Below, piece by piece: positions 42,945-54,232 of a stretch of 64,000 nucleotides of DNA (position 1 is the stretch's first letter; every line of letters begins with the position of its first letter). The position numbers and the translations under genes are program-made. Source of the stretch: Panaeolus papilionaceus (Eukaryota > Basidiomycota > Agaricomycetes > Agaricales); contig JADNRZ010000001.1 of NCBI GenBank assembly GCA_015501605.1, forward strand, positions 620,001 through 684,000. Reading direction: 5' to 3'. Below the pieces are notes generated by a model that saw nothing but the letters and a program-made list of their open reading frames with translations, did not search any database and was not told where the DNA came from.

Positions 42945-45176
42945 ATGCCAAAGGTGTTGGTTGCAAACAGAGGTGAAAGTAAGCGCCATCAGTGTTTGTA
43001 CAACTTGTCCCACAACACTCACCATTAGGGGCTTCCTACAACAGTCGCCATCCGTATCCTTCGAGCTGCAACAGAGCTTGGATGGGGCACTGTCGCAATT
43101 TATACAGACAACGACACTAGCCATGCTGCCTTCGCAGACGAACATGTGAAGCTAAACAGTGTCGCTGAATTCATGGATGTTGAAGCGATGGTCAGAATCG
43201 CTGTTCAGTGAGTCCAAGAAATCCTTCATGATTATTCAAGTAATGAATTATAATACTTCTTTCATTCAGGACAAAGTGCACTCATGTTCACCCAGGATAC
43301 GGTTTCTTGAGCGAAAATCCTGAACTCGCTAAAGCACTGGGCAATAACATCATCTTCATTGGACCCTCGCCTAATATTCTTCGCATTGCGTCTGACAAAA
43401 TGTTGTCTCGTGAACTGGCTGCATCATTGGACATATCTATTGCCCCAGGGACTCGTGTTTCTTCCTCTTCCGATGTCAAAGTCTTCGCAAACACGCACGG
43501 ATACCCTGTTATCATCAAGGCACTGGACGGTGGAGGAGGTCGAGGAATTCGTGTAGTTGAAACAGAAAGTGCCGCGGATGAAGCCTTCAAAAGGTGTCTA
43601 CTACGTTTCTCCAGATTGATTCTAGCTAACGTTGTGTGTTAGATGTCTTGGAGAAAGTCCATCCCGTCAAGTCTTTGCAGAGAAAGCGCTGGTTGGACCC
43701 GGATGGAAGCACATTGAAATTCAGATCATTGGCGATGGAACTGGTGCTGTAAATCATCAATGGGAGCGGGAGTGCTCTGTTCAACGAAGATTCCAAAAGA
43801 TTGTGGAGGTGAGCTCGAGTTTTATTGTTGTTTTTACCCTACACTCATGAGGTTCGCGACTTGCAGATTGCACCTTCACCCTTACCCAGAGAAGCCATCA
43901 AGCCATTGCTGAATTCAGCTCTTAAGATGGCTGGTCACCTTAAATATCACGGCCTGGGTACATTTGAATATCTCTTCAATACCCAGACCATAAATTGGGT
44001 CTTTTTGGAAATCAATCCTCGTGTTCAGGTAGAACACACCATCACCGGTGTGTGTCAAAGCTCTTCCCCATCGTCTCATTCTAAACCTGAGTTCTTGTAG
44101 AGGAAATTGTGGATAATGACCTCGTCCGAGCACAGCTACTTCTTTTCACGCAATCCACGACCCTCTCTTCACTTGGCATCGCCAATCCCCCTCCTCCGCC
44201 TAATTTTCATGCAGTCCAACTACGTCTCACAGCGGAGGATCCAGCTCGAAATTTCCAACTCTCACCAGGAACGATCCATGCCGGCGAAGTAAACTGGCCC
44301 TCTGGACGCGGTGTTCGTGTCGATACCTGGCTTATCTCGGGACCAACCAACAGGGCCGAAAGCTGGACAGTTGGCACAGAATTCGACTCCCTTTTGGCCA
44401 AGATTATTATCCGTGGCAAAACTTTTGAGGAAATGGCTGCAAAAGCCCAACGTGCTCTTCAGGAAGTCCAAGTCGGAGGTGTCAAGACCAATATTGCTGT
44501 CCTTGCGGGTGTGGTGGAGCATTTGGATTGGAGACAAGGTCGCGTCGATACCCTCTGGCTGGAGCGAAATTTGGAATCGATAGTGGAGGTCGGCAAGAAA
44601 GCCATACCCTCTATCGGGGTAGCACAGAGTGCGAGCACGCAAACTGCAGCTCTGTCAGGCAGCGTCAACGTCCTCCTTCAGCCTGGAACCGCATTCAATC
44701 TTGTGCTTCGGCCGACTATGGTTACATCCACGACCTCTGGAGCAGCTCAGCCTCTCAAGCATACTCTTACTCTTGACGCCATTGGGCATAATGCTTTCCC
44801 CAACAAGCTCACTGGTACTATGCGTACATCACTTATACCAGGCAATGTCCCATTTGAGCTTACTCAGTCAGCCTCTACGGGCATAGCTGGAGACGCAGAT
44901 TCAGAATTCGCTGATCTCAATGACGCACGACACGTCGCAGCCCCTATGACGGGCAAAGTGGTTGAAGTGCATCCTGCGTTTAAGGATAAGAAGGTCCGGG
45001 TGAGGAGGGGCGAACCATTATTGATTTTGAGCGTTATGAAGATGGAAAACTCGATTGTTGCGCATCAGGATGGATTCGTGACTCGCGTTGGCAAGGGAGT
45101 GAGGGTTGGGAGGGTTTTAGGAGAAGGGATGTTGATTTGTGTTATAGAGCAGGAGGGTGTGATTAGTCGACTTTGA
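42945..45176 (+). CDS. Biotin carboxylase plus biotin carrier (alpha) subunit of acyl-CoA carboxylase
   Basis: ATP-dependent carboxylation of biotin, with the biotin-carrier domain on the same chain; partner of the divergent carboxyltransferase. It starts at ATG 42945 (MPKVLVANRGE|IAIRILRAA) and ends at 45176; six exons, about 690 residues. Biotin-carboxylase N-domain: HPGYGFLSENPELAKAL. ATP-grasp: GYPVIIKALDGGGGRGIRVV, KHIEIQIIGDGTGAVNHQWE, QRRFQKIVEIAPSP and EINPRVQVEHTITEEIVDND (metal-binding Glu and the QVEH motif). C-terminal domain: LTAEDPARNFQLSPGTIHAG and GTEFDSLLAKIIIRGKTFEE. Biotinyl domain at the end: AAPMTGKVVEVHP and ILSVMKMENSIVAHQDGF, with the biotinylated Lys in MKM. EINPRVQVEHT is the pyruvate-carboxylase-style wording of this motif. 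No mitochondrial leader is seen. Intact. Confidence 0.93.
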
Positions 45177-45280
45177 GTTCCATAGTTTTATGGTATAAAG
45201 GTTTTGTTTGGATTCAACGAGGTACTCCTAATACCTATGGGAAAGTGCTCGGCTTGTGCCTTACGAATCCTGGGGTAGTT

Positions 45281-46922
45281 CTACAATTCGTTTCCCCTCA
45301 TAAGAGGCACGTTCGAATACGCTGTTGATGGCAGGATTGATTTACCCCCTTCATGTCCTAGGGGTGAAGTCGTTGGCTGCCGAATTTTGTGACCACGAGC
45401 CAAACCCAACGAACCCATTTCTGCTCAGAATTTGAGTGACGAGGTTCTAGGTCATTTGGAAGATATCGACACTTACCTCGTTTGTTGATCTTGACTCCGT
45501 GCATCTGGTTCACGGCTGCTGCTAATACGACTTCATGACCGATGATAGTATCAATATCGGCTTGGTTATAGGCTTGACGCGACAAGTATTTCCCCCATCT
45601 GCAAACAAAAATCAATGAATCAGGACGTTTTTTATGCAAACCATCCTCGAACCCTTGAAGTATGCTATCAATGACGGGCTGTAAGCTTGCCTCGAGCTCT
45701 TGCATCACGAGAGTCGTCCACGTATCGCACAAAGAGGCATACTAAAATGTACTCGTGAGGTGATAACTTCTGGTCGAAGACCTTTTAAGCATACCTGCAT
45801 TGGTTCCTCCAACTCCTCGGCGAGTAATTTTTGACGATCACGATAAGCGCTCAGACTCGCTTCGTCCGTTTCTGCCATCTTTGATATGGTTGAAAACTCT
45901 TCAGATACCCTTCGAATGTCGGCTTTCAGATACCATTTCGGACCGCCGAGGTAGCGGAGTTGTGTTAAATAATCTGTCGTCACTTGAGAAATCTACCCCT
46001 ACACAACGCCATAGTTAGAAATGATGCCAACCTGGTCTGCAAACGGAGCGTAGCTGGTTCTTGGAAAACCAGTCCTTCGAGTTAAAAGGATGACCACCAG
46101 GCAATGGCTGCATTAGTTCTTCCTGTATTATATGCGGTTAATATCGTGACATTGAGAATAAAATGCCAGTGATAACGGACCCAACAATGCTGACACAATT
46201 TCCAGCGAAACACGAAGTCCACCCTCGAGCGCTTGGAGTCACATTTCTGCCAATCGTCCGTGGGTTAGGATTTCAGATGATGACACTGGTTTATAGGCTC
46301 ACATAACATATATCTGGTCCAAAAAGCAAGGTGGTCCACGAAGGGTATGACATATCTTCTGGACAGGGTGGAATGTCGGAATTAGCACGATAAGCAGCTT
46401 GCCAGATACTGTGGGACTTTTTAGAGATCAGAACGTCTCGAATGGCTCTACATGTTGTTAATAGGTCGTATAGCTCCAACGGATGAAGGTAGGAAAATAT
46501 CTTTTCAGGCAATGTAAGAACCAGATGTTACATTGCAGTGATGAGTAGCGAGCGTACCTCGAATATCAGTTCCATCGGAAGCTGGTTGACGCCTCGAAGG
46601 GTTTGCTTCTTTCGACGATGTACATTAACCGCAATGTTATAACGTTTCGCCCCAAACTCTTTTGCCTCCATCTTTCGTCGTCGTCTAAACAATATCGAGA
46701 CAACATTTCCTGTAACAATATAGACGAAATATCATCAAGCAGGTCGAATCTCCGATGTCTCGAGCAAGCGGACTTACCATATGCTGGAATAAACCCTTTC
46801 ACTCCTCGCTTTAGTTCTAAACAATATGGTTTCGTTTTTCTGGGAAGGCCATGGAGCACTCGGACTTCACAAGGTGTCATTGAATGTAGAGGCAGCATTG
46901 CGAGCGTCATATCGAGACTCAT
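45281..46922 (-). CDS. F-box protein with C-x2-C zinc-knuckle-like motif, short form
   Basis: Probable substrate adaptor of an SCF ubiquitin ligase. I place the start at ATG 46920-46922 (MSLDMTLAMLPLHSMTPCEV) because exon 1 and the first intron match those of the longer paralogue at 54233-57262. Exon 2 reads GNVVSILFRRRRKMEAKEFG then LRGVNQLPMELIFE|IFSYLHPLELYDLLTTCRAI, the F-box. PCPEDMSYPSWTTLLFGPDI leads to CYKCDSKRSRVDFVFRWKLC then QHCW, two Cys pairs of the kind that follow the F-box in this agaric family. Further on lie DWFSKNQLRSVCRPGWHHF and a helical region. The last junction near 45425-45480 is less certain, with TAG at 45281-45283 the most likely stop. About 400 residues, roughly half the length of its paralogue. 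Function beyond F-box is unknown. Confidence 0.75.
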
Positions 46923-48269
46923 GATGAGGATGAAAGAATGCCAAAATCGGTCTCGATGCACCACTTTATAAGGAGAGAATTGAGTCAGAATGGGTCGATC
47001 AACTGCAGTCCAAGTACTCGACAGTTGCAATGGGGTGTGTCGCAATGGGGCCAGGAGGTCAAGTGGCAACCAGGGTCCCGCCTCTTACCCTAACAGTGAT
47101 GAAAGCTCCGAGATTCCATCGATTAATTATTCGGTTGTGGTCCCGTTCAAGGTCAGTTTTGGTTAGCTTCACTCCTATTTGACTGACGTCATTAAGTAAG
47201 TTCCAATTCAGCTGTCCTATCGCGAATGTAGTTTGATAAAGGCATTCAATCTTGGGGAGGTAGCATACAGGTTCATCCGAGGATAGCGAGCCAGGCTTTG
47301 TTTCCATGACGGGGCTCAGAGAGACGCTGACCTCGAGAGGCTGTGCTTGACATGAGCTGGAAAGCACGAAAATCAGCCAGCATTGCGCGACGTTGCGATG
47401 CTGGAGCACGAAGACTAGAAAAGCAGTACAATCATCATCGCCTCATCGATGACGGTATGGCTGATATGAATTCACTCGAACGATTGCACTAGATGCAACC
47501 ACACATGCACGTCACCTGAGTCGTAGTTATTTGGATTACATCGAATGCTGTCACTCAGGAGTGTGCTACTGATGAATCCAATCGAGGATTAGGCTGTTGT
47601 GCATATGTGATTCTGGGACTCCTCGGGCGTACAGTCGTAGCATTTATAGTGTTTCTCCACCACGAAACTTTGGAAACACCTTTGAGATGCTCTATTATCC
47701 TAAAAGGGGAATAGATAAGATCACCATCTTACCAAACGCGATGACAATCATCAAATAACGCGCTTAGAGAGGGGTGCAGACCTCAAATCAAAATGGGAGA
47801 GTTTCTCTTACATTTTTTCATTATAAAATCCTAAATTATGATTATACTCTAAAACTATCTACTATCTACTTTTACCTCTAATCAAAAATACAAATATGGG
47901 GAACGCATGCAAATTTATATGCGTCGCGAGTTTTTAAAAAAGTATGGAAAGGGGGTACAGGGAGGGGTACAATAACGACAACTTGGAATCAGTGGTGATA
48001 AATGATCAGTAAGTAAGTGAGCAGCAAGTGTCTTGTGAATAGCATGGTCTCGCGTAAGACCGCAAAAGGAATTTTATGTGGTAAATGGGGCATCTATAAA
48101 AATGCATGAGGTTTTTAAGGTTTTTGTTCGTTTAATCGCAGCCGGCTCTTCTCCTGTCATACCTCAGAGCTGTAAAATCCCAACAGCATCTTCACCTTCT
48201 TTTCCATACGGTAGATCAAATCACTGCTTCCACCCCCATTCCTCCCAACAAGGATTGAGAATTCCGAAT
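46923..48269. other. Intergenic, 1.35 kb
   Basis: Promoter of the F-box gene and 3' UTR of CTP synthase. A minus-strand frame at 47059-47409 has no motif or splice support. An A/T-rich stretch lies at about 47815-47945. No gene supported. Confidence 0.5.
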
Positions 48270-50834
48270 TCAAGGATCAGCGTTGACGACGCTCACGACT
48301 TTCATGTGTTGTTCCTCGCCATCCGTTGCCTTTCCATTGCTAGCGACGGCCTCGCTCGCATTTTTGAGCGCCGCCTCGCTGACCATCGTAGCTTCGGGGT
48401 GAGGAGGCTTGAAATGCTCTTCTTGGTATTTGAGCTGAGCCTCGAGAACGTCAGGGGAAGCAGAGGCAGCTACAAAACCGAGGAAGGGGGGCGAGGGGTT
48501 CAAAGGACGTGTGCAGAATTCGGGGTGAGCCTGGAAGCCCATGAAAAAGGGGTGGTCTGCGGATAGTTGTCATCAGCTTGTATGACCATAGAACAGGATG
48601 GTATAAATATAAAGACAGGGATGTGTTACTCACCAGGCAATTCGCAAACTTGCATCCTCTCGCCGTTCTCATCCTTGCCGGCAAACTTCATACCGCTCTC
48701 TTGGATCTTATCTACGTACTCGGGGTTGACCTCATACCTATGCCTGTGCCTCTCCCAGATGGTACCGGCTCCAGCGTATAGTCTGCGTGCTTTCGACCAC
48801 TTCTCTGTCCCAGGCTGGAAAACAGTAGGTCTCAGACCAAGTCGCATAGTTCCACCCATGTGGGTTTTGGAGATTTCAGGCATGAAGATGACGAGGGGTT
48901 TAGGGGTATTGGCATCGAATTCGGTAGATTGGGCATCTGGGATGGTTTTCTCACGCGTAAGCCAACTAGATAAGTTTTAAATGGGGGGTATCAGCTCACC
49001 TTTGAGACCAAGCACATCGCGTGCCCACTCGATAACGGCGAGCTGGAATCCGAGACAGATACCGAGGAAGGGGACGTTGGATTCGCGAGCATATTTGATG
49101 GCGAGCATCATGCCCTCTGTTCCACGTTGGCCAAAGCCTCCTGGAACTAGGATACCACTGGATGGGAACATGTCATCAGCACTTGTCCTAAGAGAAAGCC
49201 AATGATCACCCACCCAGCACCGACGATTGCCCTCCATGCATCGTGGTATTTGGCGGGGTTCGTCTCCTGTGTTTCTTTCTCAAGTTCTGAAGATTCAACC
49301 CACTGGACAAGCGCAAAAAAGGACATCAGCGTCGTAAAAGGTGAAACAGGAAGTTCCTCACATGAATCTTCAACCTTCTGTGGATGCGCAGGGCAGAGTG
49401 CTCAAGAGCTTTAGTAACAGACATATATGAGTCCTTGAGGTCGGTGTATTTGCCAACCAGGGCGATGGTGACCTCGTCGTAAAGTCGTTCCTGACTAAAG
49501 CAGCAATTCCGTCAGAAAAAAGGTAAAAATTGGTTTTAAGGAAATGTGTATTGCTCACCCAGTGGTCAAATCTCTCCATCTCTGTCCGAGGCTGCTTCCT
49601 AGCTGCTTCATTTCAGGTGTCAGCCCGACCTCATTCAATTTAAGACGTTTGGTGAGATATTCCACAATTCCTTGGGATTGTAGGAGAAGGGGGACGTGAT
49701 AAACAGAGGAGACGTCGTGCACACCGAACACCTGTTCAGAGCTGACGTGACAGAACATGGAGATCTTGTCCTTGGTAGCTGGGTTAAGAGGTTGGGGAAC
49801 GAGAAGACGGCATGCAATCTGATGACAGCAGGCAAGTGTCAGTGATGCAATGTGGTAGAGAGGGTTGATTGTAAACTCACCAGATCGGGAAGCAATCCAA
49901 GACCACGGAGGGAGTGAACAGTGGTTTGAGTGGGCTTTGTCTTTTGTTCTCCATGCATGTCGGGAACAAGGGATACATGGATGAGAGCAAAGTTATCGTG
50001 TCCAACTCGGAACTGGAACTGACGCATAGCTTCAACGAAGGGAGCTGATTCGATATCACCAACTGTTCCACCGAGCTGTGAAGGAAGATGATATTGAGCT
50101 CAGGACCAATGTGCAAAAAGGCAAGATACGCACTTCAACAATGCAAACCTCAGGTGTCTCGCCAGTCTCATCGACAGGGATTTTGGAAACGCGCTCGATC
50201 CAGTCCTGGATGGCGTTGGTAACATGGGGCACGATCTAGACGCAAAAGAACGCGTCAACTTTCGTGATATCGTTGCTAGTGTACGATAAGTACCTGAACG
50301 GTCTTTCCAAGATATTCGCCTTTCCTCTGCAATTATGAATGGTGAATAAAACCTCAACTACCAACAGGAAACTGGTGCGCACCTCCTTCTCAATAACCTC
50401 CCTGTAGATCTTTCCGGTTGTGATGTTATTATCTCTTGAGAGCGTAACATTGAGATAGCGCTCATAATTTCCGAGATCCAAGTCGACCTCTCCACCATCA
50501 TTCAAGACATAAACCTCGCCTGATGAGATGATATCATGGATGAATTCAATAGATTCAATTTGTCTGAAGGGTTTGCCCACCATGTTCTGTTGGTCTCATG
50601 GTTCCGGCGTCGATGTTCATGTAAGGGTCGATTTTAATGGCTGTAGCCTTGAGGCCCATCATCTTGAGCAGCAGGCCGGTAGATGAGGCTGGTTAAACGT
50701 GATATACAGATTGAATGAATGTCATTTTTAATACTACTAAATATGACTGAAGATAGTAAAGATTATTACACACCGATAACGCCCTTCCCGATACCACTGA
50801 CGACACCTCCTGACACCACAATGTACTTGGTCAT
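48270..50834 (-). CDS. URA7: CTP synthase
   Basis: Makes CTP from UTP, ATP and glutamine in the cytosol, the last step of pyrimidine nucleotide synthesis; can assemble into filaments. It starts at ATG 50832-50834 ([20 protein letters not shown]) and ends at TGA 48270-48272; about nine exons, roughly 600 residues. Synthetase domain: [94 protein letters not shown] and [20 protein letters not shown]. Glutaminase domain: [57 protein letters not shown] (catalytic Cys in GICLG) and MGFQAHPEF (catalytic His-x-Glu). A Ser/Ala/Glu-rich tail of about 60 residues follows, where yeast Ura7 is phosphorylated. Intact. Confidence 0.96.
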
Positions 50835-51502
50835 CGTCGACGATGGTGAGGTCGATAGGAGTATAGGGAGACCTGTTTTTAGGGTGAAGAGATTATATCA
50901 AAGGGGTCGTAGAGCGAAATTTGTGTTGATGCAATTTAGGACGCGTGCCAAATACGGACAAGCTTTTGCATAGCCACAGATCGGCACATTCCAATTTGAA
51001 ATCTCGATTCTCCAGTGCAAGAGAAGTTTGTGAAATCAAGCGCCCATTTCCCAATACCTTAGCGCGGCCATTTAAATCTGGTTGAGGTGAGTATTATTCC
51101 TCAAGAATCATGTTGCATGGTGCGTTACGACTAGAAAATTATGCATCAATATTTATGAAAATCACAGAAGCATCAGCAATTCTACATGTGTTGGACCAGG
51201 AGGTTTCCTTAATATACTTAAAACATACTCTTCATTAGTTCAAAAAGACTAATTCCCCACTACATTTACGTTAAAAAGGAGTTTATAGCCCGGATATAAC
51301 CTCGAAATGACTCAAGGGTCAAAAAATAGGGGCTTTCGCCTAAACACGGTCGTGCGAACAGTTATCCCCATGTAGATTTTCAAAAATTGCAAACGCCGCG
51401 CCCAGGTTTCGCGTTTTCTCTCGTCGCTCTTTCTCCAACGACGACATTCCACTTGCCCATTCTTCAAGGGCTACCTAAAATCTTTACGTTTAACTAATCT
51501 TG
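50835..51502. promoter_or_regulatory. Divergent promoter region between CTP synthase and the DEAD-box helicase
   Basis: 668 bp between two outward-facing start codons, so it contains both promoters. Pyrimidine-rich stretches lie near 51410-51440. A frame at 50719-50973 overlaps the CTP synthase start on the other strand and is a shadow. Confidence 0.55.
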
Positions 51503-53893
51503 ATGGCTTCTTCAATGTTTGCGCGGGTCGCAAGAGCCTGCGCGGCTAAATCACCAAGAATGGTTGGCTCTATCGCTCCTCGTTTTCCTGGTTTGCTAGC
51601 TTCACGAAGTGGTACAGTTTTCTCTTCAACATACCCTTATGACAATATAACCTTATACATATTCACAGTTCTATCAATTCCTCAAAGGACTATACCCATA
51701 CTTCACTTCCGCAATGCCGCAACAGCAGCAAATCTAGTTGAAAAGCTCCTTCCTGAGCTTGAAGAAGAGGCTGTCCCTAAGGACCCAAGCACATCCTTCC
51801 AAAACCTCAAAGGAGTCATCTCAGACAGGACTCTACGTGCTATAACAATAGCTCCCTTCCACCACACGCATATGTCTTCAGTCCAACACGAGATTCTTCC
51901 CATGCTTCCCGACCTCTCCAATCCCTTCGACCCCGAAAATCCAGACGCAGTTCGTGACCTTCTCGTCAAGGCCAAAACGGGAACTGGTAAAACGCTTGCC
52001 TTCCTTGTTCCAGCTATCGAAGCCCGCATTCGGGATATCGAAACAAACGCCAAACAAGCAGTCCAAGACTCTGGCTTGGAGCCTAGCAGACGCAACCTCG
52101 CACAAGCTGCTTCTCGTTATGCAACAGAAAACGTTGGAACCCTTATTATCAGCCCTACTAGGGAACTGGCAACCCAAATCGCATTGGAGGCTTCAAACCT
52201 GACTGCTCATCATGAAGGCTTTTATGTACAGGTGCTGTTGGGTGGTGCTTCCAAGTACAGACAAATTCAAGATTGGAGGAACAGGAAGGATATTGTTGTC
52301 GCCACACCCGGTCGTGTTCTTGACCTCTTGAATAGCGAACCTGCTTTCGCGAAGGCACTGAAATCAACTAAAGTTGTACGTATCCTGGTTCAGCTGTTAT
52401 AATACGGCAATAATTCTAATTTTCAACCATTTTAGCTCATTCTCGATGAAGCTGACACACTCCTTGATATGGGTTTCCGACCCGATATTGAACGACTCGA
52501 CCGTTACCTCCCCGAGACTCCCCAACGTCAGACTTTCCTCTTCTCAGCGACTGTGTCCTCCAAGGTCAAAGAAATCGCGAACTTCTTCACTGCCCGTAAC
52601 CACCGCTTTGTCGACTGTGTCCCCGTCGATGACTCCCCTGTGCATGACCACATCCCACAATACCACACCGTCGTTGATCCCGCTGAAGTTCTTCAGCAAA
52701 CTGTCAAGCTCATCGCTCACGACCAGCTAATTGCAAAATCTGGAGAGGGAGGCCACAAGAAATCAAAAATCGTCCTGTTCTTGTCAACAACGAAAATGGT
52801 CAGCGTCTTCACCGAGTTTTTGAGGGATATGACTGCCAGCGGAGTGTTACCCTGTGGTCGTAGAATTGCTATCTACGAGATGCACTCTGGACTGGCCATG
52901 CCCAAACGTGTAGCCGTGTCAAAGGCATTCCGTGCTGAGGGAATAGAATCGTCTCATTCCCGTGGCCGCTCGGCTGAGGCCAGCATCCTCGTCACATCTG
53001 ATGTCTCTGCTCGTGGAGTCGACTATCCCGGTGTATCTCGCGTCGTCCAAGTTGGTGTACCAACAAACGGTGATGTCTACGTCCACAGAGTTGGTAGGAC
53101 TGGCCGTGGTAGCGACAAGCATGGTCGTGCGGATTTGTTGGTCATGCCGTTTGAGGAGCCTTTCATCAGGTCGCGACTACAGAGGAGGGGGGTCAAGATC
53201 AACCCTCTCACCACCCCTACACTCGATGCTGAGATCAAGGAGCTCGAGGAGAAAGCTGTCGCGTCCAAGGCCGGCGCAGGCAAATCTCAGCCTTCAGTCC
53301 TTGAAGACATCACCGACCTCGTCACCATGACCGCCGACAAACTGGACTACGACCTGATGTCATCTGCATTCCTTGCCCAGCTCGGGTTCTACTTTGGTCA
53401 TTCAGGTGATCACAATACCCGAATTGAGGATGTGATGCGCGGTGTTGAGGAGATGTTCATCGGTATGGGGGTGAAGAAGGAGGAGCTACCTCGTCTGAGT
53501 GGAGCGTTGAGACAGAGACTGGCGAGTGTTGGTACGAGGAGTACGATGAGAGGGAGGGATAGTGTGAGGCGCACTGATTTCCGTGGCAGGAGGGATGATC
53601 AGAGGAGGGAGTGGGGTGTTGACAATCCTTGGAATAAGAGGACGTCAAGGAGCTATGAGGGTGGAGGTGAGAGGAGGTCGAGTAGCTATGGAAGGGACTT
53701 CACGGAGGGAGGAGAGGAGAGACGGACCCCGATTTGGGGGAGGGAGCCAAGGGAGCAGAGGTCCTTTGGAGAAGAGAGAGAATGGTCGAAACCCAAGAGC
53801 TGGGGCAAAGCTCCAGGAGAAGAGAGGAGACCCAGGAGTTACAGAGATGGTGCCCAGAGGTCGTTCAGGAGGAGTAGCAGGGACGAGTTTTAG
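51503..53893 (+). CDS. MSS116: Mitochondrial DEAD-box RNA helicase, Mss116-like
   Basis: ATP-dependent RNA chaperone; in yeast it acts in mitochondria on group I/II intron splicing and translation. It starts at ATG 51503 (MASSMFARVARACAAKSPRM) and ends at TAG 53891-53893. The N-terminus is Arg/Ala/Ser-rich without acidic residues, a good mitochondrial leader. Helicase motifs: AKTGTGKTLAFLVP (I), SPTRELATQIALEA (Ia), LLGGASK, VVATPGRVLDLL (Ib), LILDEADTLLDMGF (II, DEAD), FLFSATVS (III, SAT), KSKIVLFLSTTKM (IV), ILVTSDVSARGVDYPGV (V) and YVHRVGRTGRGS (VI). A C-terminal extension ends in an Arg/Gly/Ser/Glu-rich basic tail, as in Mss116 and Cyt-19. One sure intron (about 52378-52436) and one possible intron near 51613-51670 that keeps phase either way. 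About 770 residues, intact. Confidence 0.93.
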
Positions 53894-54232
53894 AAGTTCT
53901 CTGCATTAAAAGATTATCCGAATTTGCGATCATGATAACCAACGCAACTGGGACGGTTTACAGCCATAGGCTTGCATCACATTTTACGTTAACCCCTCCC
54001 TCCTGTTCTTGAATATCACCATCCGCGCCACACATGAGATGGTCATGTATATTTATTCCTCATAGATTATTACACACATACATAGGTTTGCTTATTGCTG
54101 TACAGATATTATTTAGAGTATTAATACCTACAGGCATGGTTGACACTAATTATGACCACCACTCATTTTAATAAAAAATGTGATATGAAGTGTTGAGTGT
54201 TACACTTATCAAGAACTTGAAGGCCCAAATAT
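53894..54232. other. Convergent spacer, 339 bp
   Basis: 3' regions of the helicase (plus) and the F-box/zinc-finger gene (minus). A/T-rich; no feature recognised. Confidence 0.5.

Noticed and set aside
48078..48566. 162-codon plus-strand frame
   Set aside because: Antisense shadow of the CTP synthase C-terminus.
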